Source: an uncultured Verrucomicrobiota bacterium
Lineage (GTDB): Bacteria > Verrucomicrobiota > Verrucomicrobiia > Limisphaerales > UBA9464
Length of the DNA stretch: 64,000 bases
Assembly (NCBI GenBank): GCA_903910585.1
Contig: CAIWAH010000230.1
Coordinates: 48,500-112,499, forward strand
Direction of reading: 5' to 3'
Position numbers and translations under genes: made by a program. Below the pieces are notes generated by a model, which was given only the letters and a program-made list of their open reading frames with translations, was not told the origin of the DNA and did no database searches. This document shows positions 35,138 to 43,614 of the stretch, piece after piece. Numbering within the stretch: position 1 is the stretch's first letter; every line of letters begins with the position of its first letter.

Positions 35138-35655
35138 CGGGTTTCCTCCGGCGCGGCCAGTTTCCCTTCGACGCATTGCCGCAACTGTCGGTGCAGCCGC
35201 GAGAGCCGCTGGTAAACGGCGTCCAATCCGAGCCCGAGCCGTGCCGCGACTTCCTCGCAGTTGTGCCCGTCGAAGTAGCGGAGGCGGAGCAGGCGTCGGG
35301 CGGATTCGGGCACGGCGGCCAGGCAATCGGCGAGCGCGTCGAGCCGGGCGGTGCCGGCGGGGATTTCGGACTGCCATTCGCGGTCGAGCAGGTCGAGCAC
35401 CCCGTCTTCCAGGCCGACCGTCTCGCGCCGATGACGGCGCAGCCAGTCAATGCCTTCGCGGCGGGCGGTGATGAAGGCCCAGGAAAGCAGCGAGGACTCG
35501 TTCGAAAAGTTCGCGCGCCCGGTCATCGCCTTGAGCGTCACGTTCTGGAAGATGTCCTCCGCCGCGTGGGTGTCGCGCACCACAAGCCAGACGGCGGCGG
35601 AGAGGCGCATCCGCGCCTGGAGCAGCGTCTGGAGGATGGATTCTTCGGTCAGCAT
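35134..35655 (-). CDS. ECF-family RNA polymerase sigma factor
   Basis: The start at 35655 gives 173 residues. Region 2 reads VVRDTHAAEDIFQNVTLKAM with SLLSWAFITARREGIDWLRR. Region 4 reads VPESARRLLRLRYFDGHNCE followed by EVAARLGLGLDAVYQRLSRL, a helix-turn-helix. This is the short verrucomicrobial/planctomycete type usually paired with a membrane FecR or LamG-domain partner, here the next gene. The start overlaps the acyltransferase stop by 7 bases (ATGCTGA) and the stop overlaps the fecR-like start by 4. The target promoters are unknown; the operon's own promoter upstream of 41853 is a natural candidate. Confidence 0.92.
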   Translation of the reverse strand: MLTEESILQTLLQARMRLSAAVWLVVRDTHAAEDIFQNVTLKAMTGRANFSNESSLLSWAFITARREGIDWLRRHRRETVGLEDGVLDLLDREWQSEIPAGTARLDALADCLAAVPESARRLLRLRYFDGHNCEEVAARLGLGLDAVYQRLSRLHRQLRQCVEGKLAAPEETR

Positions 35656-37343
35656 GACGGGGCGGCGTTGACCGGCACCGCGGGGGCCTGAGGCCGCTTG
35701 CGGGGGCCGTTCAGCAGTTTTCCAACCCACGTGTAGCGCACCAGGAAGTGATACGTCAGCAGGAGAAATGCGGTGAGCACGAGCGAGAACAGCGGCAGTT
35801 TCAACCAGACTGGCGCGCGCCATTGGCTGATGACCGCCTGGCCGGCGATGCACAGCGGCAGGTGCGCGAGGTAGAGCCAGTAGGCGGAGTCCGAGAGGTA
35901 GCGGATCGTGTGGCTCTCCCGGGTGACCAGGGCGCGGAACAGCCCGATGCTGCTGAAGGCCATCATCCACGCGAACAACGACTGGAAGAGCACTGAGGCG
36001 GGACGCTGCCAGGCCTTCGGCAGCAGGACGTCGCCGAAACCAAAGGTGCCCGTGGCAAACTCGAGCGCGAGCGGGAAGACGACCAGCAACGTCAGCGGGA
36101 GCATCCAGCGCCACGAGGCACCGAGCCGGCCCTCCCGGTCGTCGCAGTCGTAGTAGATCACGCCAAAGAAGAAGAAGAGCACGTAATAGAGCAGCACATG
36201 CGGCATGGGGATGATGCCCATCGAGGTGTCCGGGCCGATGCCCGCGCCGGTTCCCATCAGGGCAGTCGGCGCAAGGGTGAGCGGCACCAGCCAGAGCAGG
36301 TTCGCCGGTGACAGGATCAGCCAGTGCGGCCGGACCATCCAGCCGAAGCGCTGGGCCAGCAGCGCATAGATGGCGAAGATCGCGACCAGCCAGACAAGGA
36401 ACCACAGGAACCAGATGAGGACGAACACGGGCTGGTTCACGAGGAGATTCCACAGGTTCCGCCCCCCGGAACCAGGCTGGCCGGCGGCGACCGCGAGCGC
36501 CTTGCCGCCCGCCGCCTCCAACTGCGCCCGGACCGACTTCCGGCCTTCTTCCCATTGCGCCTGATCCACCGGGAGCCCGAGGAGGCCGGTGATGTAGCGC
36601 ACGACGCCGAAGTCGAGGCCGGCGTTGTGCAGCGGCGTCTCGCCATTGTTGCTGGTTGCGTTCACGTCGGCACCCCGTTCCAGCAGCAGGCGCACCGACT
36701 CGGCGTGCCCCATGAAGGCCGCACCATGCAGCGCGGTGTGGCCGTCGCGGCTGCGCCCGTTGACCGGAGCGCCGCGGTCGAGCAGCAGGGCGAGCGCGTC
36801 GCGCTGTCCATTGAGGGCGGCCCATTGGAGCGGAGGCAGGCCGAAGAGCGGATGCAGGTTCGTCAGGCTGCCATCCACGGCGAGATGGCCCGCGGCCGCC
36901 GTGAGGTCGCCGAGTTTCAAGGCCGCCCAGAGGTTCGCCGAAGCCGGCTCCACCGCGGTGGTCGAAGCCGGCGGGGCCGTGGCGGCGCGGCTGAACGCGA
37001 AGCCGACGGCCCAGTTCATGGCCGGGACCACGGTGATGAGTCCCAGCAGGCAGGGGAACAGCACGCGCTGGCAGCGCTGCCAGAGCACCGCCTTCAGGCC
37101 CTTCTTGCGCCAGAGCATCGCGGTGAAGAAACCGCTCACGAGCATGAAAAGCTGCATCCGGAAGCCATGCACCCAGGCCTGGAAGACAAACGGCCACTTC
37201 GCCTGCGCGACATCCTGCACCATCCATGGGAAGTCCGCGGCAAACGAAAGCGCGACGTGATAAACGATGCCGATCAGCATCGCCGCGGCACGGAGGGCGT
37301 CGAGGTCGTGGAGGCGCTGGTGCGAGGAGGCGAGTGGGTTCAT
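35649..37343 (-). CDS. Acyltransferase-3-like membrane protein with internal ankyrin repeats
   Basis: From the ATG at 37343 the protein has 564 residues. The N-terminal helices (RLHDLDALRAAAMLIGIVYH, then FRMQLFMLVSGFFTAML) and the later eight or so helices (ending YWLYLAHLPLCIAGQAVISQ) are those of acyltransferase family 3 (OpgC/OafA-like), which O-acylate extracellular glycans. Between them, at about residues 136-260, sits a soluble block of about three ankyrin repeats (PPLQWAALNGQRDALALLLD, DGHTALHGAAFMGHAESVRL, NGETPLHNAG). This splits the membrane domain after the third or fourth helix. The start overlaps the RND pump stop by 4 bases. The acyl acceptor is unknown. Confidence 0.85.
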   Translation of the reverse strand: MNPLASSHQRLHDLDALRAAAMLIGIVYHVALSFAADFPWMVQDVAQAKWPFVFQAWVHGFRMQLFMLVSGFFTAMLWRKKGLKAVLWQRCQRVLFPCLLGLITVVPAMNWAVGFAFSRAATAPPASTTAVEPASANLWAALKLGDLTAAAGHLAVDGSLTNLHPLFGLPPLQWAALNGQRDALALLLDRGAPVNGRSRDGHTALHGAAFMGHAESVRLLLERGADVNATSNNGETPLHNAGLDFGVVRYITGLLGLPVDQAQWEEGRKSVRAQLEAAGGKALAVAAGQPGSGGRNLWNLLVNQPVFVLIWFLWFLVWLVAIFAIYALLAQRFGWMVRPHWLILSPANLLWLVPLTLAPTALMGTGAGIGPDTSMGIIPMPHVLLYYVLFFFFGVIYYDCDDREGRLGASWRWMLPLTLLVVFPLALEFATGTFGFGDVLLPKAWQRPASVLFQSLFAWMMAFSSIGLFRALVTRESHTIRYLSDSAYWLYLAHLPLCIAGQAVISQWRAPVWLKLPLFSLVLTAFLLLTYHFLVRYTWVGKLLNGPRKRPQAPAVPVNAAPSC

Positions 37344-40300
37344 GGAGGATTGGGCGAAGGGGCGGGCGGAAGGTGGCGCCCATGGGCCGATGAGCCGGGC
37401 ACAAGCCGCCGCAGAGCATTCCCGGCATCCTGCGCGAACAGCAGGGCGCAGGGCACGAGGAAGAGCGTGATCACGGTGGTGAACAGGATGCCGAAGCCCA
37501 TTGAAACGGCCATCGGGATCAGAAACTGCGCCTCGATGGAGCGGTCGAAGATCATCGGCGCGAGGCCGACGAAGGTCGTGATCGAGGTGAGCAGGATGGG
37601 CTGGAAGCGGCGCAGACCGGCTTCGCGGGCAGCTTCGAGCAGCGTGGCCCCAACGGCGCAGCGCTGGTTCACGTAGTCCACCAGCACCAGCGAGTTGTTC
37701 ACGGAGATGCCCGCGAGGGCGAGCATGCCGAACACGGAGAGGAACGACGGTGTCATGCCGAGCGCCAGGTGCCCCAGCAGCGCGCCGATGGTGCCCATGG
37801 GAATGATGAGCATCACGTAGATCGGCTGCGTCAGCGATTGGAGCGGGATGGCCAGCAGCGCGTAGATGGCCACCAGGAGCCCGACGGCCCCGAGGATGGT
37901 GCGCTGGCGTGATTCCGCGGCTTCGGCCACGTAACCCTTGAACTGGAAGGACAGGTCCTCGCCCTCTAGACACAGTGCGAGCAGTTGCGGCTCCAGTTCC
38001 CGGGCGATCCCCAGCACGTCCACCGAATCATCCGCCGGCTGGGCGCCGATGCGGATGACCTCCGCGCCGTCGTTGCGCTCCACAAAGGAGGGGGCCTTGG
38101 CGAAGCGGACGTCCGCGACGGTGGCCAGCGGCACCTCCGCCCCGCGCGGCGTGCGGATGCGGAGCTGGTCGAGGGTGTGGAGCGTCTCGCGGTCGGCGCG
38201 CGGCAGGCGGACCATCACGCGGATGTCGTCCACGCCGCGCTGCACGCGCTGGGCTTCCTCGCCGTAGAAGGCCTGCCGCACCTGCCGGGCCAGCAGCGCC
38301 TGGGTGAGGCCGAGTTCGGCGGCGCGCGGCTTGAGGCTCAGTTCGAGCTCGTCCTGGCCGTAGTTGATCTGCGCCCACGCGGTGCGGATGCCGCCAAACG
38401 ATTCCAGCAGCTCCTTCATCCGCTGGGCGATCTCGGCCTTCTTGGGCGAGGTCGGCCCCCGCAGCTCGAAGTGCAGGTTGCCATCGGCGTATTCCTGGCC
38501 GCCCTCGAAGGACTGTTCGGCGAAGATCCGGAAAAAGGTCGCTTCCGGAATGGGCCCGACCAGTTCGGTCCAGCGGTTGGCGATGACCGCGTTGCGCGGG
38601 CCGGGCTCCGAACGCTCGGACGGGTCGGCGATCTCGACGGAGACCAGACCGGCGGACTTGCGGAAGCCTCCGCGGGCATCCGTGCTGCCGATCACCCGGG
38701 TGACATTCCGAATGAGGGACTCGCCGGTGCCGGGGTCCTGGAATTCCTTCCGCATCTGTTCAAGGGCCGTGGAAATGCGGTCCACATACCGGGCGGTGAC
38801 CTCGACCGGCGTGTCCTCCGGCAGGCGCAGGACGGCCGTGATCCGCCGCGCATCCACCGAGGGGAACGACACGAACTTCATCCGCCCGCCCAGGCAGTAA
38901 CCGGCCATGAGCAGTCCGGCCGCGACAAAGGCGGCCAGCACGACCGCCCGGTGCTTCAGCGCTGCGTCGAGGGCCGGCCGGTAAATGCCGTCCACGAACC
39001 GGTCGAGGCCGCCCGTGATGTGGGCCTGGAACCGGTCGAAGGCGTTCTGGCGCTCCGCGACCGCGAGGCCCTTGAGGTGTGTCGGCAGGAACAGCTTGCA
39101 GGCGAGCAGGGAGAACAGCAGCACCGCGGTGACGACCGGCGGGATCTGCTTCGCGTAGTCGCCCCAGGTGCCCTGGAAAAAGAGCATCGGCACAAACGCG
39201 ACGATGGTGGTGAGCGCCCCGAAGGTGACCGGCGTGGAGACTTCCTGCGTGCCCACCACCACCGCATCCAGTGGCGGCAACGTGCCGGACTTGAGCTTCT
39301 CGAAGATGTTTTCGCCCGTGACGATCGCGTCATCTCCCACGATGCCGATCACGATGAAGAAGCCGAAGAGGCTCATCATGTTGGCGGTCATTCCGAGCCA
39401 CGGCATGACCAGCAGCCCGCCGGCGAGGGCGACCGGGATGCCCGCGGCGATCCAGAACGCCAGCCTGGGCCGCAGCGTGAGCCCGAGCAGGAGCAGCACG
39501 AGCAGGCCGCCCTGCAGCGTGTTCGAGGCCAGCGAACTGAGCCGCGCCCGGATGGACAGCGACTCGTCGTTCCAGACCGTGAGGCGCAATCCCTCGGGGA
39601 AGCGCGCGCCGGCAGTCCGCACGTATTCGCGGACCTTGTTCGAGATGTCGATGGCGCTCTCCTGGCCGGTGCGCATCACCTGCACGAAGAGCGCCGGCTG
39701 GCCGTTGAATTCCACGCGCTTCTCGCCCTCCTCGAAGCCGTCGCGGATCGTCGCCACCTCGCCCAGCAGCACATCCGCCCCCCGCCCGGCCCGGATGGGG
39801 ATGCGGGCGAAGTCGGCTTCGGTGAACGCCTGGCCCCGGGTGCGGATGATCAGCGTGCCGCCGGCGCTGTCGATGGCGCCCGCAGGCAGATCAATCGAGA
39901 AGCGCCGGACCGCATCCGCGAGTTCCTGGAAGGTCAGCCCATAGGCCTGCAGGCGGTCGGAACGCGCCTCGATGGCGATCTCGACCCGCCGGCCACCCTG
40001 AACTTCGGCGCGGCTGATGCCGGGCATTTCGAGCAGGTCTTCCTGCACGCGCCGGGCCGCCTTGCGGAGGTCCTGCGGGCTGAGTTCCCCGGTCACCGCG
40101 ACGTTCAGCACGGCGAAGTAGTTTCCCGATTCCGGGATGAACACGCGGGGACGTTCTGTTTCGTTGGGGAAGGTCGTGATGGTGTCCACCCGGGCCTTGA
40201 CCTCGTCCATCAGCGCCCGCAGGTCGGCACCCGGCTCGGCCTGGAGATAGAACCGCGCCATCCCCCGCATGCCGTCGGCGTTCAACTGCTTGATTCCCTG

Positions 40301-40519
40301 CACGCCTTCCAGCGCCTCCTCGATCGGGATGAGGATTGCCCGCTCGACGTCCTTGGCCGTGCCTCCGCGGTAGGGCATCTCGATCATGACAGTGCGCCAG
40401 CTCAACGCCGGCGTGATCTCCAGCGGCGTGCGGAAGATGGCCATGTAGAGGCCGCCCGCGAGAATCGCGAGCATCAGGAAATTCGCGGCGATGCCGTTCC
40501 GGGCGAACCAGCGGATCAC
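37340..40519 (-). CDS. RND efflux pump inner-membrane transporter (AcrB/HAE1-like)
   Basis: The 1059-residue protein has the RND layout: MIRWFARNGIAANFLMLAIL as the first helix, a large porter loop (about residues 35-330), a helix bundle, a second porter loop and a final helix bundle. The proton-relay acidic pair is visible in the fourth helix (IGIVGDDAIVTGENIFEKL), along with SWRTVMIEMPYRGGTAKDVE near the N-terminus. Such pumps expel drugs, bile acids, lipids or metals through a TolC-like channel; no outer-membrane gene is in this operon. It overlaps its adaptor gene upstream and the acyltransferase gene downstream by 4 bases each. Confidence 0.95.
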   Translation of the reverse strand: MIRWFARNGIAANFLMLAILAGGLYMAIFRTPLEITPALSWRTVMIEMPYRGGTAKDVERAILIPIEEALEGVQGIKQLNADGMRGMARFYLQAEPGADLRALMDEVKARVDTITTFPNETERPRVFIPESGNYFAVLNVAVTGELSPQDLRKAARRVQEDLLEMPGISRAEVQGGRRVEIAIEARSDRLQAYGLTFQELADAVRRFSIDLPAGAIDSAGGTLIIRTRGQAFTEADFARIPIRAGRGADVLLGEVATIRDGFEEGEKRVEFNGQPALFVQVMRTGQESAIDISNKVREYVRTAGARFPEGLRLTVWNDESLSIRARLSSLASNTLQGGLLVLLLLGLTLRPRLAFWIAAGIPVALAGGLLVMPWLGMTANMMSLFGFFIVIGIVGDDAIVTGENIFEKLKSGTLPPLDAVVVGTQEVSTPVTFGALTTIVAFVPMLFFQGTWGDYAKQIPPVVTAVLLFSLLACKLFLPTHLKGLAVAERQNAFDRFQAHITGGLDRFVDGIYRPALDAALKHRAVVLAAFVAAGLLMAGYCLGGRMKFVSFPSVDARRITAVLRLPEDTPVEVTARYVDRISTALEQMRKEFQDPGTGESLIRNVTRVIGSTDARGGFRKSAGLVSVEIADPSERSEPGPRNAVIANRWTELVGPIPEATFFRIFAEQSFEGGQEYADGNLHFELRGPTSPKKAEIAQRMKELLESFGGIRTAWAQINYGQDELELSLKPRAAELGLTQALLARQVRQAFYGEEAQRVQRGVDDIRVMVRLPRADRETLHTLDQLRIRTPRGAEVPLATVADVRFAKAPSFVERNDGAEVIRIGAQPADDSVDVLGIARELEPQLLALCLEGEDLSFQFKGYVAEAAESRQRTILGAVGLLVAIYALLAIPLQSLTQPIYVMLIIPMGTIGALLGHLALGMTPSFLSVFGMLALAGISVNNSLVLVDYVNQRCAVGATLLEAAREAGLRRFQPILLTSITTFVGLAPMIFDRSIEAQFLIPMAVSMGFGILFTTVITLFLVPCALLFAQDAGNALRRLVPGSSAHGRHLPPAPSPNPP

Positions 40520-41853
40520 GGTGTCCTCCTGGCGGCGACGGGGTGGTTGGTGCCGCCTGGAACCGCGTTGGTGGGAGACGCCCCGGCGGCCGGAGTCTCC
40601 GGGATGATTTCCACCTTGGCCCCTTCGGGCGCGTAAACCAGCTGGGTCGTGGCGACCAGATGGTCGGCTGGAACGGCGTCCGCCGGCACCACGATGTGTT
40701 CCTCGTCGGACCAGAGGGCGGTGATCCGCCGTGAGGAGAGGGTCAGCTTTTCGCGGTGCACGAAGTTCACCCGGTCCAGTTCACGCACCGCGGCCCGGGG
40801 CAGCACGACGACATTGGTCAGCACCCGACCGCGGACCAGGCCGGTGACCGGATGACCGGGACGCAGGGGCGGCTTCCCGGAACTCAGGCCGAACGGATCC
40901 GGCACACGCACGACGAGGAGCGCATCCAGGGAGTTCTCGTCGAGCGCCCCCTCGGTGCGGACCACGAACCCCACGCGGCGGAGGGCCGAAGCCGGATCCA
41001 GCGGATCGGTCAGGGTAACTTCGGCTGCCGGTTCAGCAGGCGAGGTCAGGGACAATCCGGCTCCTCCCTGGCCTGAATCGCCAGGCGTGGCGCCCCGCCG
41101 AGCCTGCTCGGGCAACTCCATGAACCGGATATCCCGGACCGCGACCGGCAGGCGCACTTCGGCCTCATCCACCGAGAAGATGCTGCCCAGGACCGTGCCC
41201 GGCCCGACGAGCTGGCCGGGGCCCACCCCGCGGCGCCGCACGCAGCCGTTGAACGGCGCCCGGATCCGGGTGCGCTCGAGGTCGCGCCGGGCCCGTTCAA
41301 GCTGGGCGACCGCCGAATTCACGTCGGCCTGGGCCTGGGCGAGCGTCGCTTCCGTCACTTCCGCCTGCGCTTCGGGGAGCAACCGGTCCTTCAGCAGGCC
41401 CTCGTTGCGCCGGTGGCTCAGCAGGGCCAGCTGCCGGGCCGCCTCCGCGCTCCGCAAACGGGCCTCGGACATGGCGACGGCTGTGCGATAATCCTCGTCC
41501 TCGAGTTCCAGCAGGATCTCATTCGCCGCGAAGAACGAACCGTCTTCAAACTGTTCACTCACCCGGGCCACCCGGCCGGACACCTGCGCACTGAGGGTGA
41601 TTTCCTCCCGGGCCCGGACCACCCCCTGCGCCCGCAACACCACCGGGAACTCCCGCGGCTGGACCGCCAGCACCCGGGTTCGCACCGCCTGCGGCTTGGC
41701 GGGCGGCAGTTTGGGCCGGGCCGGCTCCCGCGACAGCAGGACAAACCCCACGATGCCGAGGATCAGGAGGGCGACACCACCCGCCCAGCGCCGGGCCGGC
41801 AACGCGGACGAGGTGACCTCGGTCGGCGGGTGACCGGATTCGGACGGCGGCAT
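40516..41853 (-). CDS. RND efflux periplasmic adaptor (membrane-fusion protein)
   Basis: The 445-residue protein has a single N-terminal membrane helix (GGVALLILGIVGFVLLS, about residues 25-41). The lipoyl/barrel-sandwich halves are VVRAREEITLSAQVSGRVAR and TRIRAPFNGCVRRRGVGPGQ. A coiled hairpin lies between them (about residues 115-185), and beta-barrel and membrane-proximal domains follow. This is the AcrA-like linker between RND pump and outer-membrane channel. It is the first gene of a seven-gene coupled operon, so the operon promoter should lie in the 251-bp divergent gap before 42105. Its last 4 bases overlap the pump start. Confidence 0.92.
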   Translation of the reverse strand: MPPSESGHPPTEVTSSALPARRWAGGVALLILGIVGFVLLSREPARPKLPPAKPQAVRTRVLAVQPREFPVVLRAQGVVRAREEITLSAQVSGRVARVSEQFEDGSFFAANEILLELEDEDYRTAVAMSEARLRSAEAARQLALLSHRRNEGLLKDRLLPEAQAEVTEATLAQAQADVNSAVAQLERARRDLERTRIRAPFNGCVRRRGVGPGQLVGPGTVLGSIFSVDEAEVRLPVAVRDIRFMELPEQARRGATPGDSGQGGAGLSLTSPAEPAAEVTLTDPLDPASALRRVGFVVRTEGALDENSLDALLVVRVPDPFGLSSGKPPLRPGHPVTGLVRGRVLTNVVVLPRAAVRELDRVNFVHREKLTLSSRRITALWSDEEHIVVPADAVPADHLVATTQLVYAPEGAKVEIIPETPAAGASPTNAVPGGTNHPVAARRTP

Positions 41854-42104
41854 TGCGTTCTCAGTGGGCGAAGTCAGTTCAGGTGAAACGCGAACGCTGG
41901 CAAAGTCCTGACAGAGATTCTTTCCGGCCGGCGTCGGTGCGTATTCCTCATGAAGATTGGACCCCGCTTGGGTTCGGAGTTCCGGTTGTCCAGCGGAAAT
42001 AGACCGGAAGACCCCGGGGGGGGCGGCCGTGGTTCGTCCAACCGCCCCGTCAGCCGGTGAATTTCGGGCTTGTGCCGGGCCCGTCGCATTCGGCCGACTT
42101 GGGC

Positions 42105-43202
42105 ATGTTCAATCCGCGTCTTTTGGGAACCGTTCTCCCGTGTCTGCTGCTCGTCGGCCTGTTGCTGGGTTGTTCCAGCTTCCAGTTCCGGGACGAAAAA
42201 CCGGGCACGGCGGGCGATGGCAACTTCGTCATCGGTCCGGACTACCAGATTGATCCGGACCTGACGGATCGCGGCAATCCCAAGGGCCGGCAGTTCGAGT
42301 TCAAGCTGCGGCTCGCAGACAGCCAGATCTTTCGCGGGGATGATCCGACGTTGGAGCCCGCCAAGAAGGCCGTCCGCACCGAGCGGCGGATCTTCGTCTA
42401 TGTGCCCGCGGCCTATCGCGACGGCACGCCGGCGCCGGTGCTCGTCACGCATGACGGCCCCAGCCAGCTCAACCTGGTCCGTCATGCGCTCGACAATCTC
42501 ACCGTCTCCAAGGACCCGAACCGAAAACTGCCGGCCTTCATCGTGGTGGCGGTGGAGAACGGTGGCAACGACGGCAAGAACAGCGAGCGCGGGCTGGAAT
42601 ACGACACGATGTCGGACCGGTTCGCGCGGTTCATCCACGACGAGGTGCTGACCGCGGTGCTGGCGAATCCGGAGATCCGCGCGGCGTATCCGAAGCTGGC
42701 CTTCACCGTGAACCCGTGGGGCCGGGCGACCATGGGCTGCAGCTCCGGCGGGGCGGCGGCGCTGACGATGGCGTGGTTCCGGCCGGACCTGTTCCGCCGC
42801 GTGATCGCCTATTCGGGCACGTTTGTGGACCAGCAGGACGACGATGCGCCCGAGGAACTGAAGTATCCCTACGGTGCGTGGGAGTATCATTCGAGCCTGC
42901 GGCTGATCCAGAACGGGCCCCGGAAGCCGCTGCGCATCTTCACCCATGTCTCCGAGAACGACCTGCGGGCGAAGGACCCGGAATCCACGCAGCACAACTG
43001 GGTGATGGCCGGCGAACGCACGGCAACTGCTCTGCGGGAGAAGGGCTATCACCACCGCTACGTGTTCAGCCGCGCCACGGGTCACTGCGACAAGAAGGTG
43101 TTCGAGCAGACCCTGGCCGACACGCTGGTGTGGCTCTGGCGCGGTTACGAGGGGGGAGTGAGGTCGGGACGGATTCCCGGGGATCCTTGCCCCTCTTCAT
43201 AG
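42105..43202 (+). CDS. Lipoprotein alpha/beta-hydrolase, enterochelin-esterase-like
   Basis: From the ATG at 42105 the protein has 365 residues. The signal sequence ends in a lipobox (LLVGLLLGCSS), so it is probably membrane-anchored. The catalytic domain is of the esterase-D/enterochelin-esterase type: RRIFVYVPAAYRDGTPAPVL, then VTHDGPSQLN, the nucleophile elbow MGCSSGGAAALTMAW (GCSSG), LRIFTHVSENDLRAKD and a late histidine in RATGHCDKKVFEQT. The substrate is unknown; relatives act on carbohydrate esters or ferric siderophores. An ATG at 42057 is also open but gives a worse signal peptide. It diverges from the RND operon. Confidence 0.85.
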   Translation: MFNPRLLGTVLPCLLLVGLLLGCSSFQFRDEKPGTAGDGNFVIGPDYQIDPDLTDRGNPKGRQFEFKLRLADSQIFRGDDPTLEPAKKAVRTERRIFVYVPAAYRDGTPAPVLVTHDGPSQLNLVRHALDNLTVSKDPNRKLPAFIVVAVENGGNDGKNSERGLEYDTMSDRFARFIHDEVLTAVLANPEIRAAYPKLAFTVNPWGRATMGCSSGGAAALTMAWFRPDLFRRVIAYSGTFVDQQDDDAPEELKYPYGAWEYHSSLRLIQNGPRKPLRIFTHVSENDLRAKDPESTQHNWVMAGERTATALREKGYHHRYVFSRATGHCDKKVFEQTLADTLVWLWRGYEGGVRSGRIPGDPCPSS

Positions 43203-43614
43203 CGCGGCTGGCTTTTGACTTGGGCGCGTTCTGGAATTCTGTGATGCCCGAAGGAATCCCCGACTCGCCCAAGGAGAGGGGCACTCCCAGTCCAGGCCTG
43301 ACTACGGACAACTGGCGTTGCGATGGGCAACTGGGCGGCGGTTCGCGCGAAGCGTCTTGGAGTGCGGTTGCGAAGCGGAGCGCAGCCACCGCTTTCGGCA
43401 GCAGACCGGAAAACGGAGTCAGCGGTGCTTGGCTGCCAGTCCCGCGCGAAAAGCGCTGGCAAGCCACTCGCGCTGCAAGACGCTCCCCGAAATCACGCTG
43501 CGCGTTTATGCGGCCACCGTCCATGCCATGGTCAGCACCAGTGCTGGCTATGGGCACAATGAGAGCATCTGCGACACGATCCTTTGTTCTTCGCCTTTCC
43601 AATCAGTCGGTTTG
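43203..43614. other. Intergenic stretch with a REPIN-like element and no gene
   Basis: The gap lies between the convergent esterase and hypothetical membrane-protein genes. The central third is the repeat at 43351-43484. Open frames crossing it on both strands (for example 43066-43602 minus) are composed of repeat arms and show no protein signature, so I do not call them. Confidence 0.6.
43351..43484. repeat. REPIN-like palindromic element, second copy of the CTTGGAGTGCG family
   Basis: The left end AGCGTCTTGGAGTGCGG matches the reverse complement of the right end CGCTGCAAGACGCT. The first 16 bases are identical to the left arm of the element at 8557. Internal inverted segments include GCGGTTGCG facing CGCAGCCACCGC, and CCGCTTTCGG shared with the other copy. 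No coding content. Confidence 0.7.

Noticed and set aside
37985..40636. 883-codon plus-strand frame opposite the RND pump gene
   Set aside because: Composition is that of a shadow frame (H, R, G and D-rich, no hydrophobic helices or family motif); the minus strand encodes a well-conserved pump.
43066..43602. 178-codon minus-strand frame between the esterase and the hypothetical membrane protein
   Set aside because: It runs through a palindromic repeat and the end of the esterase gene, with no protein-like features.
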